Positions 43,451 through 52,833 of a stretch of DNA of 64,000 nucleotides are shown piece after piece. The stretch is taken from NCBI GenBank assembly GCA_945873625.1, contig CAMCDS010000001.1, positions 1 to 64,000 on the forward strand. The letters run 5' to 3'. The notes below the pieces were generated by a model that saw only the letters and a list, made by a program, of their open reading frames with translations, was not told the origin of the DNA and did no database searches. The number at the start of each line of letters is the position of its first letter. The first letter of the stretch is position 1. Source of the stretch: an uncultured Porphyromonadaceae bacterium. Lineage in GTDB: Bacteria; Bacteroidota; Bacteroidia; Bacteroidales; Muribaculaceae. A program made the translations under genes and the position numbers.

Positions 43451-44731
43451 ATGACTAACATTGACAATATTAGAATCGGGGTCATTGGCCTCGGATACGT
43501 AGGTCTGCCGCTTGCACGGCTCTTCTCCACCAGATATCCCACCACGGGCTTCGATGTAAACGAAAGTCGCGTAGAAAGCCTTGCCGGCGGTTGCGACGCC
43601 ACGGGAGAGGTGGATGCCGGCATCCTCAGGAATGCCCTCGATTCAGGGATGCTGAGGCTTTCCTCCAACCTCGACAGCCTGAAAGACTGCAACTTCTACG
43701 TAGTCGCCGTCCCGACTCCGGTAGACCCCAACAATCATCCCGACCTGATGCCCCTGCTGAAAGCGAGTGCCTCGGTAGGTAAGGTAGTTGATAAAGGCGA
43801 TATCGTAGTCTATGAGTCCACCGTCTATCCGGGAGTTACGGAAGAGGAGTGCATTCCGGAAATCGAACGCGTGTCGGGACTACGGTTCAACAAAGATTTC
43901 TTTGCCGGCTATTCCCCCGAACGCATAAATCCCGGCGACAGAATCCATACTGTCGACAAAATCAAAAAGGTTACCTCCGGCTCCACTCCCGAAGCGGCCG
44001 ATATCATCGACGCCGTATATTCATCCGTCATTACCGCCGGAACCTACAAGGCGTCATCAATCAAAGTGGCCGAGGCCTCGAAGATAATCGAGAACTCGCA
44101 GCGCGACGTGAATATTGCGTTCATGAACGAGCTTGCCAAAATATTCAACGCCATGGGAATCGACACCAAGGAAGTGATCGACGCAGCGGCCACGAAATGG
44201 AATTTCATCAGGATGACCCCCGGCCTGGTGGGTGGCCACTGCATAAGCGTAGACCCCTACTACCTGATTGAGAAAGCTCAGGTCTACGGCGTGCTGCCCA
44301 GGGTGATGACAGCCGCAAGAAACCTGAACGACGGCATGGGGCACTATGTGGCCATGCAGACCATCGACCTCATGAACCGGCACGGCATACTCGTAAAAGA
44401 CGCCAAAATCCTCGTAGCGGGAATAACATTCAAGGAGAACTGCCCCGACATACGCAATACCAAAGTGGCCGACATAGTGGAGACGCTGCGCCACTATACC
44501 GGAAACATCACCGTAGTCGACCCCCATGCCGATGCGGCTGAGGTTGACAGGCATTACGGAATCAAAATCACCGACAGCGTCCCGGAAGGGAGACGGTATG
44601 ACGCAATCATCCATGCCGTGGCCCACAGGGAGTTTGAAGCCACCGACTGGCGCGCCATGCTCAACGACAAGGGTGTGGTCTACGACGTCAAAAGCAACCT
44701 TCCGGCCGGAATGGCCGATGCAAGACTATGA
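43451..44731 (+). CDS. Nucleotide-sugar dehydrogenase (TviB/WbpO-like)
   Basis: The 426-residue NAD-dependent enzyme oxidises a UDP-N-acetylhexosamine (GlcNAc or GalNAc) to the uronic acid; the exact sugar is inference from similarity to the TviB/WbpO/WbpA group. Seen are GLGYVGLPLARLFS (residues 14-27), VPTPVDPNNHPDLMPLL near 93, AGYSPERINPGD near 155 and ASKIIENSQRDVNIAFMNEL near 211. The catalytic Cys is at 264 in GLVGGHCISVDPYYL, and the C-terminal domain begins GITFKENCPDIRNTK. The stop overlaps the next ATG. Confidence 0.93.
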   Translation: MTNIDNIRIGVIGLGYVGLPLARLFSTRYPTTGFDVNESRVESLAGGCDATGEVDAGILRNALDSGMLRLSSNLDSLKDCNFYVVAVPTPVDPNNHPDLMPLLKASASVGKVVDKGDIVVYESTVYPGVTEEECIPEIERVSGLRFNKDFFAGYSPERINPGDRIHTVDKIKKVTSGSTPEAADIIDAVYSSVITAGTYKASSIKVAEASKIIENSQRDVNIAFMNELAKIFNAMGIDTKEVIDAAATKWNFIRMTPGLVGGHCISVDPYYLIEKAQVYGVLPRVMTAARNLNDGMGHYVAMQTIDLMNRHGILVKDAKILVAGITFKENCPDIRNTKVADIVETLRHYTGNITVVDPHADAAEVDRHYGIKITDSVPEGRRYDAIIHAVAHREFEATDWRAMLNDKGVVYDVKSNLPAGMADARL

Positions 44732-45846
44732 AAAAGAAGAAGCTCGCCCTCATATTCCCGTATGCACCGGCCTACCGTCAGGCCATATACGAGCTCATCG
44801 ATGATGATTTTCGGCCCGACTGGTGGTTTGCCGGCAACGCTGTCCGCCCGCTGAAGCAATACGACTATTCCCGTCTCAGAAGCTGTTCGCTCGAGATGAA
44901 GGAGAAGAAGGTGGCAGGGCCGGTGGAGCGTTACGCGGACTTCCCGATGCGCGACATCCGGGGGTATGAATACCTCATCATGCCGGGAGTGATCCGCAAC
45001 ACCACCATCTGGGGAGCACTCATCAGAGCGCGTCTGCGCCCGAAGAAGTATCCCAAGATCTGGATCTGGACCCACGGATGGTATGGCAAGGAAAACTGGA
45101 TAGAGCGTATGATTAAGAGGGTATATTTCGCCCTTCCCACCGGAATAATGGTATACGGTGAATATGCCCGCGACCTGATGAAAGACAATGGAGTAGATGC
45201 TGAAAAAATCAAGATAATAGCCAACTCCCTCGACTACGACACCCAGCTCGTCCTGCGCAATAGCATCTCACCCTCAGGCATATACCGCGACATCTTCGGC
45301 AACGACAGCCCGGTGCTCGTCTACATAGGCAGGCTGACCGCATACAAAGACCTGGAACGTCTCATAGAAGCTATGGCGATGCTCCGCGACGACGGTCGCG
45401 ACTGCAATCTCTGCCTCATCGGCGACGGCGAGATGAAGCAGGAACTGGAAAGGCTGACTCGCGAACGAAACCTTACCGACAGGGTGCATTTCGTCGGCGC
45501 CTGCTACGACGAGCGTAAGAATGCCGAATATATCTACAACGCCGACCTTTGCGTCTCGCCGGGCAATGTAGGTCTGACCGCCATGCACACCATGATGTTC
45601 GGCACTCCGGTGCTCACCCACGACACGTTTATGTATCAGGGGCCGGAGTTTGAGGCGATAACCCCCGGAAAGACCGGAGATTTCTTTACCTACAAGGACA
45701 CCCGCTCGCTGACCGATGCCATTGCGAAATGGCTGTCGGAACATAAGGACGACCGCGAGCAGGTGCGCCAAGACTGCTATGAGGAGATCGACCGAAAGTG
45801 GAACCCGCACGAGCAGATGAAGACGCTCCACGATATAATCGACTGA
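44728..45846 (+). CDS. Family 4 glycosyltransferase
   Basis: The 372-residue GT-B enzyme begins KLALIFPYAPAYRQAIYELI. The C-terminal Rossmann half has PVLVYIGRLTAYKDLERLIEAMAML near residue 193 and NLCLIGDGEMKQELERL. An EX7E-like segment AYIYNADLCVSPGNVGLTAMHTMMFGTPVL follows near 265-295, in which the first Glu of the usual motif is replaced (SPGNVGL in place of xPSxxEG). It would add one sugar to the lipid-linked repeat unit on the cytoplasmic face. It is coupled by an ATGA overlap to the dehydrogenase before it. Confidence 0.88.
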   Translation: MKKKKLALIFPYAPAYRQAIYELIDDDFRPDWWFAGNAVRPLKQYDYSRLRSCSLEMKEKKVAGPVERYADFPMRDIRGYEYLIMPGVIRNTTIWGALIRARLRPKKYPKIWIWTHGWYGKENWIERMIKRVYFALPTGIMVYGEYARDLMKDNGVDAEKIKIIANSLDYDTQLVLRNSISPSGIYRDIFGNDSPVLVYIGRLTAYKDLERLIEAMAMLRDDGRDCNLCLIGDGEMKQELERLTRERNLTDRVHFVGACYDERKNAEYIYNADLCVSPGNVGLTAMHTMMFGTPVLTHDTFMYQGPEFEAITPGKTGDFFTYKDTRSLTDAIAKWLSEHKDDREQVRQDCYEEIDRKWNPHEQMKTLHDIID

Positions 45847-45870
45847 ATAGCTTATAATCGACTCAATAGC

Positions 45871-46578
45871 TTGAAACCGTCTGAGTTCATACCCCGGGCC
45901 ATCGGAAGGGCCTCCCACGAAATGCAGAAATGTGCGGCACGTCTTTTCACGACCCGTTGCCGCGTCTTCATGCTGCATCAGGTCGGGGGTAGAGAAAAGT
46001 CGGAATTCAACGTCTCGGAAGAGGCATTTATCAGAATGGCGGATTTCCTCGCTTCATCTCCTGTCGACAGGGCGGAAAACATAGCCGGATGCGCTCCGGG
46101 GAGCTCATTGCTGACGTTCGACGACGTGCACGAGGGCGTCTACCGCATCGCCTACCCCGCGCTGCGCGAACGCAACATCCCTTTCACCCTCTTCGTCTCC
46201 CTCTCCCTGCTCGACCGTCCGGGCTACATCACTTCGACTCAGCTCAAAGAGATGGCCGCCGACCCTCTCGCCACCATCGGTTCGCACGGCATGAACCACG
46301 TTAGATTCCGAAACCTTCGCGATGCCGACTACCGCCGCGAACTCTCGGAATCGAAGGAAGCGCTCGGCCGACTGCTCGGGCAGGAGCCGGAGCTGTTCGC
46401 ATTCCCCTACGGCTCGGAATATGAATGTGGACTTACGGGAAAAAGGCGTGTCAGAGACTATTACCGCTATGGTTTCGGCACCGTCGCAATGCCGGTAACG
46501 GCCATCGCCCACGACTATTTCATACCCCGCATCAACCTCACCGAGCAGCTGATACACAGTATCACAGACAGTAAATGA
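45871..46578 (+). CDS. Polysaccharide deacetylase family protein
   Basis: The 235-residue NodB-fold protein carries LLTFDDVHEGVYRIAYPALRE near residue 87, where the Asp pair is the catalytic base and metal ligand, and IGSHGMNHVRF near 140, the HxxxH metal site. ELFAFPYGSEYECG is the later strand. Together these make an intact zinc-dependent deacetylase core, expected to remove acetyl groups from a sugar or polymer. No signal peptide is evident. The start is a TTG at 45871 just after a duplicated 13-bp segment; ATG at 45922 is an alternative. It overlaps the next gene by ATGA. Confidence 0.85.
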   Translation: MKPSEFIPRAIGRASHEMQKCAARLFTTRCRVFMLHQVGGREKSEFNVSEEAFIRMADFLASSPVDRAENIAGCAPGSSLLTFDDVHEGVYRIAYPALRERNIPFTLFVSLSLLDRPGYITSTQLKEMAADPLATIGSHGMNHVRFRNLRDADYRRELSESKEALGRLLGQEPELFAFPYGSEYECGLTGKRRVRDYYRYGFGTVAMPVTAIAHDYFIPRINLTEQLIHSITDSK

Positions 46579-47540
46579 CTCCAAGGTTTTCAATCATAAT
46601 ACCGGTCTACAACGTGGAGAAGTATCTCGGCAACTGCCTTGAATCGATCGACAGGCAGACTTTCCGCGATTTCGAGACCATACTTGTAGACGACGGCTCG
46701 ACCGACGCGAGTCCGCAACTGTGCGACCGCTATGCAGCCTCGCGTCCCAACGCGAGAGCTGTCCATCAGGCCAACCGCGGCCTGACCGGCGCCCGAAACC
46801 GGGGTCTCGACGAGGCGACAGGTGAATACATCGTCTACATCGACAGCGACGACACCCTGCAGCCCTGCGCGCTCGAGCTCTTCGACCGCGCCATCTCAGC
46901 CCATTCCTCCCCCGACCTCGTCGGCGCAGGCTATATGAACGTCAGCGAAGACAACGTATTCCGGGAGTCAACACCGACGGATAAAGAGACCATATATTCC
47001 GACCTCAGTCTGCTTCAGGACGATTTCCTTACCAGAAAGAAAATCGTGCTCGCTCCCGGCACCGCCTTACGACGAGACTGGCTCGCCGACAACGGGATAA
47101 GGTTCAAGAAAATGCCTTTCTCTGAAGACATTTCATTCATCTGGATGTGTCTCGCCAATGCGAGAAGCGCGGTGTTTATCGACCGTAAGATTTACAACTA
47201 TCTCCAGCGTCAGGGCTCGATAATGCACACCGTCGACGCCGACAATATAATCGAGGCCTATTCCGTCTATTGCCGCATCGAGAAGGAACTGACACCCAGG
47301 CCGAACGTGTCGAAAACCACAAAGTGTTTCCTCAAATCGAGATGGATGATGGGCGCGCTTCGCACTGCCGCAAGGCGTGGTCTCTGCTTCCGCGACTTCG
47401 AGAACCTTATGGCCGAGATGGACGGTGAATGTAACATTCAGGCGCTCAAACATTTTCCGGACATCAAGGTGCGCATGCTCGCTTATCTGCATTCCATTTC
47501 GCCCCGCCTCTTCCACAAGGCTATGGCCATAAGCCTCTGA
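46575..47540 (+). CDS. Family 2 glycosyltransferase
   Basis: The 321-residue GT-A enzyme begins FSIIIPVYNVEKYLGNCLESI. DDGSTDASPQLCDRYA follows near residue 36, RNRGLDEATGEYIVYIDSDDTL with the DxD near 90, and MPFSEDISFIWMC near 180. The C-terminal 110 residues are helical and basic. It would act on the growing lipid-linked oligosaccharide. It is translationally coupled to the deacetylase gene. Confidence 0.92.
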   Translation: MTPRFSIIIPVYNVEKYLGNCLESIDRQTFRDFETILVDDGSTDASPQLCDRYAASRPNARAVHQANRGLTGARNRGLDEATGEYIVYIDSDDTLQPCALELFDRAISAHSSPDLVGAGYMNVSEDNVFRESTPTDKETIYSDLSLLQDDFLTRKKIVLAPGTALRRDWLADNGIRFKKMPFSEDISFIWMCLANARSAVFIDRKIYNYLQRQGSIMHTVDADNIIEAYSVYCRIEKELTPRPNVSKTTKCFLKSRWMMGALRTAARRGLCFRDFENLMAEMDGECNIQALKHFPDIKVRMLAYLHSISPRLFHKAMAISL

Positions 47541-47556
47541 CGCCGCCGACTTAGTG

Positions 47557-48924
47557 ATGAACATGACGACTGCCGCATATTTCGCCGAAGGTTCCCGAAC
47601 GTCTTACGTGTGGGGAGCGGCTACCACGCTCTATTGCCTCGCGGCGGCACTCGCCTGCGGATGCACCGACATCCCTTTCCTGATTCTGGCTACAATCAAT
47701 GCCGCCGTCTGCTCACTGATGATATTCGCGCCGGGTTCGGGACCATTCTCCCTCAACAAATTCATCAACCTCTTCATCCTCATCTTCTTCGTGCTCGCCA
47801 ACAGCGTGCAGTATGCCTCGGGCGCGTGCGCCACTGCATTCGCCGCCACTTTCAGCCGCGACGCATACCTCCTTTTTCAGGGACTGACGTTCGCCGGACT
47901 TCTCGCTTTCAACGGCCTTTATCTCGCCGTCTACTTCCCGGCGAGCCGGCGACGCGGACGTTCGCTCAGCCGTACACGACGCAAGGCAAACGGCACACGA
48001 CTCGTGATTCTCTCCGCGGCCGCGGCGGTCGTGATATTCGCGTTCTGCGGATTCGACATCCCGACCATGTTTTCGCGCGGAGGCTGGCAGCGGTATGCTG
48101 ACTCATCGTGGATGGCCGGCCGCCAGGAGGTGATGCTGCTCTTCCAGCGGGTGGTGCGGCCGGTTCCGGCCTGCTGCCTGCTCATCGGCATTCTCACCGG
48201 GGCAGGCTCACGACGCATCGCCGTGCTGCTTGCGATAGCCCTCGCCGCCTCCTTCCCGACAGCCATGCCGCGCAGCCTCGCGGCCGCACTGTGGCTTCCC
48301 CCCGTGCTGGCCGTGGCCGGGAGATACCTTCACCGTGACGCGGCCATGCTCCTCATGATTTTCTGCATCCTCATAGCCTTCCCCCTCCTCGACTCATTCC
48401 GATATGCCGACGAGGGACGCGACATAGAATACGGAACCCGATACTTCAATACGCTCAACTACGACGCCTCGCAGATGACGATGGCTGCCGTCGAGACCGA
48501 CACCGTAACCGGCGGACGCCAGCTGCTGGGCGCGGTGGCGTTTTTCGTGCCGCGCAGGGTGTGGCCCGACAAGCCGGAGGGAAGCGGGCACCTCATAGCC
48601 GGTATGCGCGGAGCCGCATACCGCAACGTGTCGATGCCCTGGTTCGGAGAGGGATACGTCAATTTCGGATGGACCGGAGTTGCTGTGTTCACCCTCGTCC
48701 TCGCCCTTGCGGCTGCCGCTTGCGACGCCCGCTTCAAGCCGAAAGACGTCTGCGGAGGCAACGGCGTAATCTCCTACGGATGCTACCTCATACTCATAGC
48801 CTCAATCCTCTTCCTGATGCGCGGTAGCCTCATGGCCTCGCTGAGCGCACTGACCGGAAACATCGTCTCTTACGTGGCCTGCTGCCTGGCCACCACACGG
48901 CGACAGAGTAGAACACATGCCTAA
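47557..48924 (+). CDS. Polymerase-like membrane protein (Wzy candidate 2)
   Basis: The 455-residue protein has about 11-12 predicted helices. The features resemble oligosaccharide-repeat-unit polymerases. RGGWQRYADSSWM lies in a large extracytoplasmic loop near residue 170. The block GGRQLLGAVAFFVPRRVWPDKPEGSGHLIA near 312-340 and PWFGEGYVNFGWTGVAVF near 355 match the PRxxWpdKP...GEaYxNFG pattern of that family. GTG at 47554 is a possible alternative start. It overlaps the next glycosyltransferase gene by 8 bp. Together with the gene at 42209, the locus holds two polymerase-like proteins. Confidence 0.85.
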   Translation: MNMTTAAYFAEGSRTSYVWGAATTLYCLAAALACGCTDIPFLILATINAAVCSLMIFAPGSGPFSLNKFINLFILIFFVLANSVQYASGACATAFAATFSRDAYLLFQGLTFAGLLAFNGLYLAVYFPASRRRGRSLSRTRRKANGTRLVILSAAAAVVIFAFCGFDIPTMFSRGGWQRYADSSWMAGRQEVMLLFQRVVRPVPACCLLIGILTGAGSRRIAVLLAIALAASFPTAMPRSLAAALWLPPVLAVAGRYLHRDAAMLLMIFCILIAFPLLDSFRYADEGRDIEYGTRYFNTLNYDASQMTMAAVETDTVTGGRQLLGAVAFFVPRRVWPDKPEGSGHLIAGMRGAAYRNVSMPWFGEGYVNFGWTGVAVFTLVLALAAAACDARFKPKDVCGGNGVISYGCYLILIASILFLMRGSLMASLSALTGNIVSYVACCLATTRRQSRTHA

Positions 48925-50107
48925 GCTCTTACAGATCAACATATCGGCCAACAGCGGAGCCACCGGGAAAATCACCGAGGAAATCGGTGCCGAAGCCATA
49001 CTCCACGGTTGGGAATCGTATGTGGCCTACAGCCGCGGCATACCCATCAGCCAGTCGAACCTCGTGACGGTCGGCAGCCGCTCCGACATGCGCCGCCACG
49101 GTCTGCTCACCCGCCTCACAGACGCTCACGGCCTCGGCTCGGCCAAAGCCACCAAGGCTCTCATCGAGCGCATACGCACGATCGGCCCCGACATAATCCA
49201 CCTCCACAACATTCACGGATATTACCTCAACTATCCGCGCCTGTTCGACTATCTGAGGGAATGGGGCGGCCCCGTGGTGTGGACCCTCCACGACTGCTGG
49301 GCCTTCACCGGCCACTGCGCTCACTTCGAAGACGCGGGATGCCGCCGCTGGGAGGTGCAGTGCCACCACTGTCCGCTGAGAAACACCTACCCCATATCGT
49401 GGTTCGCCGACCGAAGCACGCGCAACTACCTCGACCGCAAGGCGGCCTTCACCTCGCTTCCCAACCTCACCCTCGTCAGCCCGTCGAAATGGCTCGACAG
49501 CATACTCGAACGCTCGTTTCTGGCAGGATTCGACAGGCGCGTAATCCACAACGGCATCGACATCAACCTGTTCCGTCCTTACGGCCAGTCCGGGCAAGAG
49601 GAGCGTATGGTGCTCGCCGCCGCCTGGGTGTGGAACCGTGCCAAAGGTCTCGACGACCTCATCAACCTGAGCCGAATGCTCCCTGCCAACTACCGTCTCT
49701 GCATCGTGGGCCTCTCCGAGAAGCAGCGACGCGAGCTCCCGCCCTCAATCAAAGGCATCACCCGCACAGAAAACCAGAAAGCCCTCGCCCAGCTTTATTC
49801 AAAGGCATCGGTCTTTGTGAATCCTACTTATGGCGACACTTTCCCCACCACCAACCTCGAGTCCCTCGCCTGCGGAACCCCGGTAGTAACCTACCGCACC
49901 GGCGGAAGCCCGGAGGCCATATCCGAGTCGACGGGCAGAGTGGTGGAAAGGGCCGATATTCCAGCCCTTTACAATGCAATAATCGAACTCGGCAAACTGC
50001 CGCAGAAAGAATTGTCGCGCAACTGCCGCCGTCGCGCCGAAGAGCTCTTCGACCAGCGCCGACGGTTTGTGGAATACGTCGACCTTTACGACTCATTAAT
50101 CGGCTAA
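48917..50107 (+). CDS. Family 4 glycosyltransferase (WcaC-like)
   Basis: The 396-residue GT-B enzyme begins LLQINISANSGATGKITEEIG and has the cysteine/His-rich PVVWTLHDCWAFTGHCAHFEDAGC block near residues 115-140, typical of colanic-acid WcaC-type transferases. VIHNGIDINLFRP lies near 213. The GT4 donor-site region includes MVLAAAWVWNRAKGLDDLI, and the EX7E-like VNPTYGDTFPTTNLESLACGTPVVTYRTGG follows near 303-332. It is complete. The donor and acceptor are not identifiable. Confidence 0.9.
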   Translation: MPKLLQINISANSGATGKITEEIGAEAILHGWESYVAYSRGIPISQSNLVTVGSRSDMRRHGLLTRLTDAHGLGSAKATKALIERIRTIGPDIIHLHNIHGYYLNYPRLFDYLREWGGPVVWTLHDCWAFTGHCAHFEDAGCRRWEVQCHHCPLRNTYPISWFADRSTRNYLDRKAAFTSLPNLTLVSPSKWLDSILERSFLAGFDRRVIHNGIDINLFRPYGQSGQEERMVLAAAWVWNRAKGLDDLINLSRMLPANYRLCIVGLSEKQRRELPPSIKGITRTENQKALAQLYSKASVFVNPTYGDTFPTTNLESLACGTPVVTYRTGGSPEAISESTGRVVERADIPALYNAIIELGKLPQKELSRNCRRRAEELFDQRRRFVEYVDLYDSLIG

Positions 50108-50111
50108 TAAA

Positions 50112-50888
50112 TTGAAAATAAGTATAATCACACCCTGCTTCAACAGTGCCGCGACGCTCGTCGACACCATCGAGAGCGTGCTCTCGCAAAGCTATGGCGA
50201 CATTGAGCACGTAATCGTAGACGGAGGGTCGAGCGACGATACCGTCGAAATCATCCGCCGCTACGAGCCCCGCTACGAGGGGAGACTGCGATGGGTGAGC
50301 GAACCCGACAAGGGTATCTACGACGCCATGAACAAAGGTATCCGCATGGCATCGGGCGATGTGGTCGGAATTCTCAACTCCGACGACTTCTTCACCTCGC
50401 CAGAAATAGCAGCTTTCATAGCCCGAAACATCGACGGTCATCAGGCTGTATACGGGGATGTCTGCTATTTCTCGGACACAACCCGCAAGGTGGTGAGATA
50501 CTACAGTTCGCGCGCCTTCCGCCCGTGGCAGATGCGGTTCGGCTTCATGCCGGCCCATCCGTCGTTCTACTGCCGCAAATATCTATTTGATGAAATCGGA
50601 TATTTCAACACCGACTATAAGATAGCCGCCGACTTCGACCTGATTCTGCGCTTTATCATGATTAATCGTATCGACGCCGTCTATATAGACCATAATTTCG
50701 TCAATATGCGTACCGGAGGTATCTCCAACTCCGGACTCAAGTCGCATATGCGCATATTTTCCGAACACCTCAAAAGCTACCGCGCCAACGGAATCAAATC
50801 AAACTTCTTGTTTGAATCTCTCCGCTATCCCGTCAAGATAGCAGAACTGGCGATGCAGAAACTCAGTTTCCGCAGAAGACATCTCTGA
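50112..50888 (+). CDS. Family 2 glycosyltransferase (WcaE-like)
   Basis: The 258-residue GT-A enzyme begins ISIITPCFNSAATLVDTIES. VIVDGGSSDDTVEII follows near residue 36, then SEPDKGIYDAMNKGI, VGILNSDDFF with the DD metal site near 95, and the acceptor loop MPAHPSFYCRK near 147. The start codon is TTG (50112), directly following the upstream stop; relatives begin MKISIITP. It ends 4 bp before the WecA-like gene. Confidence 0.92.
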   Translation: MKISIITPCFNSAATLVDTIESVLSQSYGDIEHVIVDGGSSDDTVEIIRRYEPRYEGRLRWVSEPDKGIYDAMNKGIRMASGDVVGILNSDDFFTSPEIAAFIARNIDGHQAVYGDVCYFSDTTRKVVRYYSSRAFRPWQMRFGFMPAHPSFYCRKYLFDEIGYFNTDYKIAADFDLILRFIMINRIDAVYIDHNFVNMRTGGISNSGLKSHMRIFSEHLKSYRANGIKSNFLFESLRYPVKIAELAMQKLSFRRRHL

Positions 50889-50892
50889 CCGG

Positions 50893-52062
50893 ATGTCGGT
50901 TTGCTTCACTTCACTCACTTTCGATACATCACCTTTTTCACTCATGTCCATCTTTCTGACGTTTGACCTGCTCGCATTGATTCTCGCGGCCATATTGACT
51001 GCCATACTGATGCCGATGGTCATCAGACTCGCTTTCAGGTATGACCGACTCGACAGGCCGGAATGTCGCAAGATTCATCTTGTATCCGTTCCGAGGCTTG
51101 GGGGTATGGCTTTCATCCCGATATCTATCATATCCACAATCCTTATACTCGGATTCATCATGAGATTTTATCCCGACCTGCCGCTGACGCCTATCCACGG
51201 ACAGGCTTATCCGATAGCCTTTTTCTGCGTTGCCGTGGCTCTCGTCTACGCTATGGGAGTGATCGACGATATTTTCGGACTCAGATATTCCGTCAAATTC
51301 GCAGTGCAGGCAGTATGTGCGATAATAGTGCTTATGTCCGGACTGCAAATCGACAACCTCGGCGGCATACTGGGGATTCACGCAATTCCACAACCGGCAG
51401 CCTCACTACTGACATTAATATTTATAATCGGCACAATCAACGCTTTCAACCTTATCGACGGACTCGACGGACTCTGTGCCATGTTGGCGGCCATAGCCTT
51501 TACCGTATACGGCGGTGTCTTCTATCTCTCGGGGAATGTGATTCTATCTCTGATATGCTTCTCGCTGATCGGAGGTCTCTCGGCGTTTTTGTGCTACAAC
51601 GTGTTTGGAAACGCTAAACGGCATACAAAAATCTTCATGGGCGATTCCGGTTCAATGACCCTCGGACTTATAATATCGATATGTGCGCTGTCGTTCATAT
51701 CATATCCGACGAATACGGTTGCTACCACCCAACAACAGCTCATCTACCTTTTCAGCCCGATAATGATACCGGTGTTTGATGCCATTCGCGTGTTTGCTTG
51801 GAGGATATCCCACAGGCGCAATCCTTTCATTGCTGACAAAAACCATATCCACCACCGACTTCTGGCTGCCGGAATGAGTCAGATTTCTGCTTTGACGGAG
51901 CTGACACTCATATCAATGTCCTTTTGTCTGCTGAATGTCATGTTGGCTGATACTATCAACATCAACATCGTCCTGCTCGTCGACATCATAATCTGGATAG
52001 CTTTTAATATCGTCATCAACAGGCGCACCGCAAGGATTGTGCACCATCGAAAACAGATGTGA
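50893..52062 (+). CDS. Undecaprenyl-phosphate sugar-1-phosphate transferase (WecA/MraY family)
   Basis: The 389-residue polytopic enzyme transfers a HexNAc-1-phosphate from a UDP-sugar onto undecaprenyl phosphate, starting a lipid-linked glycan. Family motifs are all present: KIHLVSVPRLGGMAFIP near residue 62, the metal-binding GVIDDIFGL near 121, FNLIDGLDGL near 188, FMGDSGSMTLGL near 252 and the cytoplasmic HIHHRLLAAGMS near 317. About ten helices are predicted. ATG at 50944 (MSIFLTFDLL) is an equally likely start. It is one of two initiating enzymes in this cluster. Confidence 0.92.
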   Translation: MSVCFTSLTFDTSPFSLMSIFLTFDLLALILAAILTAILMPMVIRLAFRYDRLDRPECRKIHLVSVPRLGGMAFIPISIISTILILGFIMRFYPDLPLTPIHGQAYPIAFFCVAVALVYAMGVIDDIFGLRYSVKFAVQAVCAIIVLMSGLQIDNLGGILGIHAIPQPAASLLTLIFIIGTINAFNLIDGLDGLCAMLAAIAFTVYGGVFYLSGNVILSLICFSLIGGLSAFLCYNVFGNAKRHTKIFMGDSGSMTLGLIISICALSFISYPTNTVATTQQQLIYLFSPIMIPVFDAIRVFAWRISHRRNPFIADKNHIHHRLLAAGMSQISALTELTLISMSFCLLNVMLADTININIVLLVDIIIWIAFNIVINRRTARIVHHRKQM

Positions 52063-52180
52063 GCGAGATTAACAACCTGCACGTCTCGCCGCTGTATCCC
52101 ATACGGAGGCTGCTCCCAAAAGCGTTATCACTTATTAAGCATATCTCACCCTCTCCAAGATTATTCAGAAGCAGATCAAA

Positions 52181-52831
52181 ATGAACGAAGCCGACTCTTC
52201 AATCCTCCCTTCCGACCCGCGCCTCGTGGCCGACAACATGTCGACGGCCGGGAAAGTCGCCAAAAGAGCGTTCGACTGCTGCGCTTCCGGGATACTGCTG
52301 GCTGTCTTCTCACCTCTGTGCCTTGCCTGCTATGTGGCGATCAAAGCCGAAGACCGGGGGCCGGCAATTTTCTCTCAGGAGCGCATAGGACTCCACGGAC
52401 GCCCGTTCAACATCTATAAGTTCCGGAGCATGAGATGCGACGCCGAGGCCGACGGCCCGGTCCTCTTCAGCGGCGAGAAGGACGACCGTCTCACCAAAGT
52501 GGGCCGCTTCATCCGCGCCCACCATCTCGATGAGCTCCCGCAGCTCTACAATGTGTTCATCGGCGACATGGCCTTCGTGGGCCACCGCCCGGAACGCCAA
52601 TACTTCATCGACCGCATCATGGAGCACGACCCGCGCTACGAATCGCTCTACCAGTGCCGGCCGGGAGTTACCTCAATCGCCACTCTGCGCAACGGATACA
52701 CCGACACGATGCCTAAGATGCTGAGGCGTCTGCGATACGACCTCTTCTATCTGAGCCACAGGTCGTGGCTCTGGGACATGAAGATTCTCGCACAGACATT
52801 CTTCAGGATTACAGGCGCTAAAATATTCTGA
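52181..52831 (+). CDS. Monotopic phosphoglycosyl transferase (PglC/WcfS-like sugar transferase)
   Basis: The 216-residue enzyme has one membrane helix (residues about 28-50, CCASGILLAVFSPLCLACYVAIKA). The bacterial sugar transferase core follows: GPAIFSQERIGLHGRPFNIYKFRSM, then LTKVGRFIRAHHLDELPQLYNVFIGDMAFVGHRPE and CRPGVTS. The catalytic Asp-Glu pair expected in this class is provided by HLDELPQL. It loads a sugar-1-phosphate onto undecaprenyl phosphate. It is immediately followed by a WcfR-like aminotransferase gene, the same pairing known from Bacteroides fragilis polysaccharide A. Confidence 0.93.
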   Translation: MNEADSSILPSDPRLVADNMSTAGKVAKRAFDCCASGILLAVFSPLCLACYVAIKAEDRGPAIFSQERIGLHGRPFNIYKFRSMRCDAEADGPVLFSGEKDDRLTKVGRFIRAHHLDELPQLYNVFIGDMAFVGHRPERQYFIDRIMEHDPRYESLYQCRPGVTSIATLRNGYTDTMPKMLRRLRYDLFYLSHRSWLWDMKILAQTFFRITGAKIF

Positions 52832-52833
52832 CT

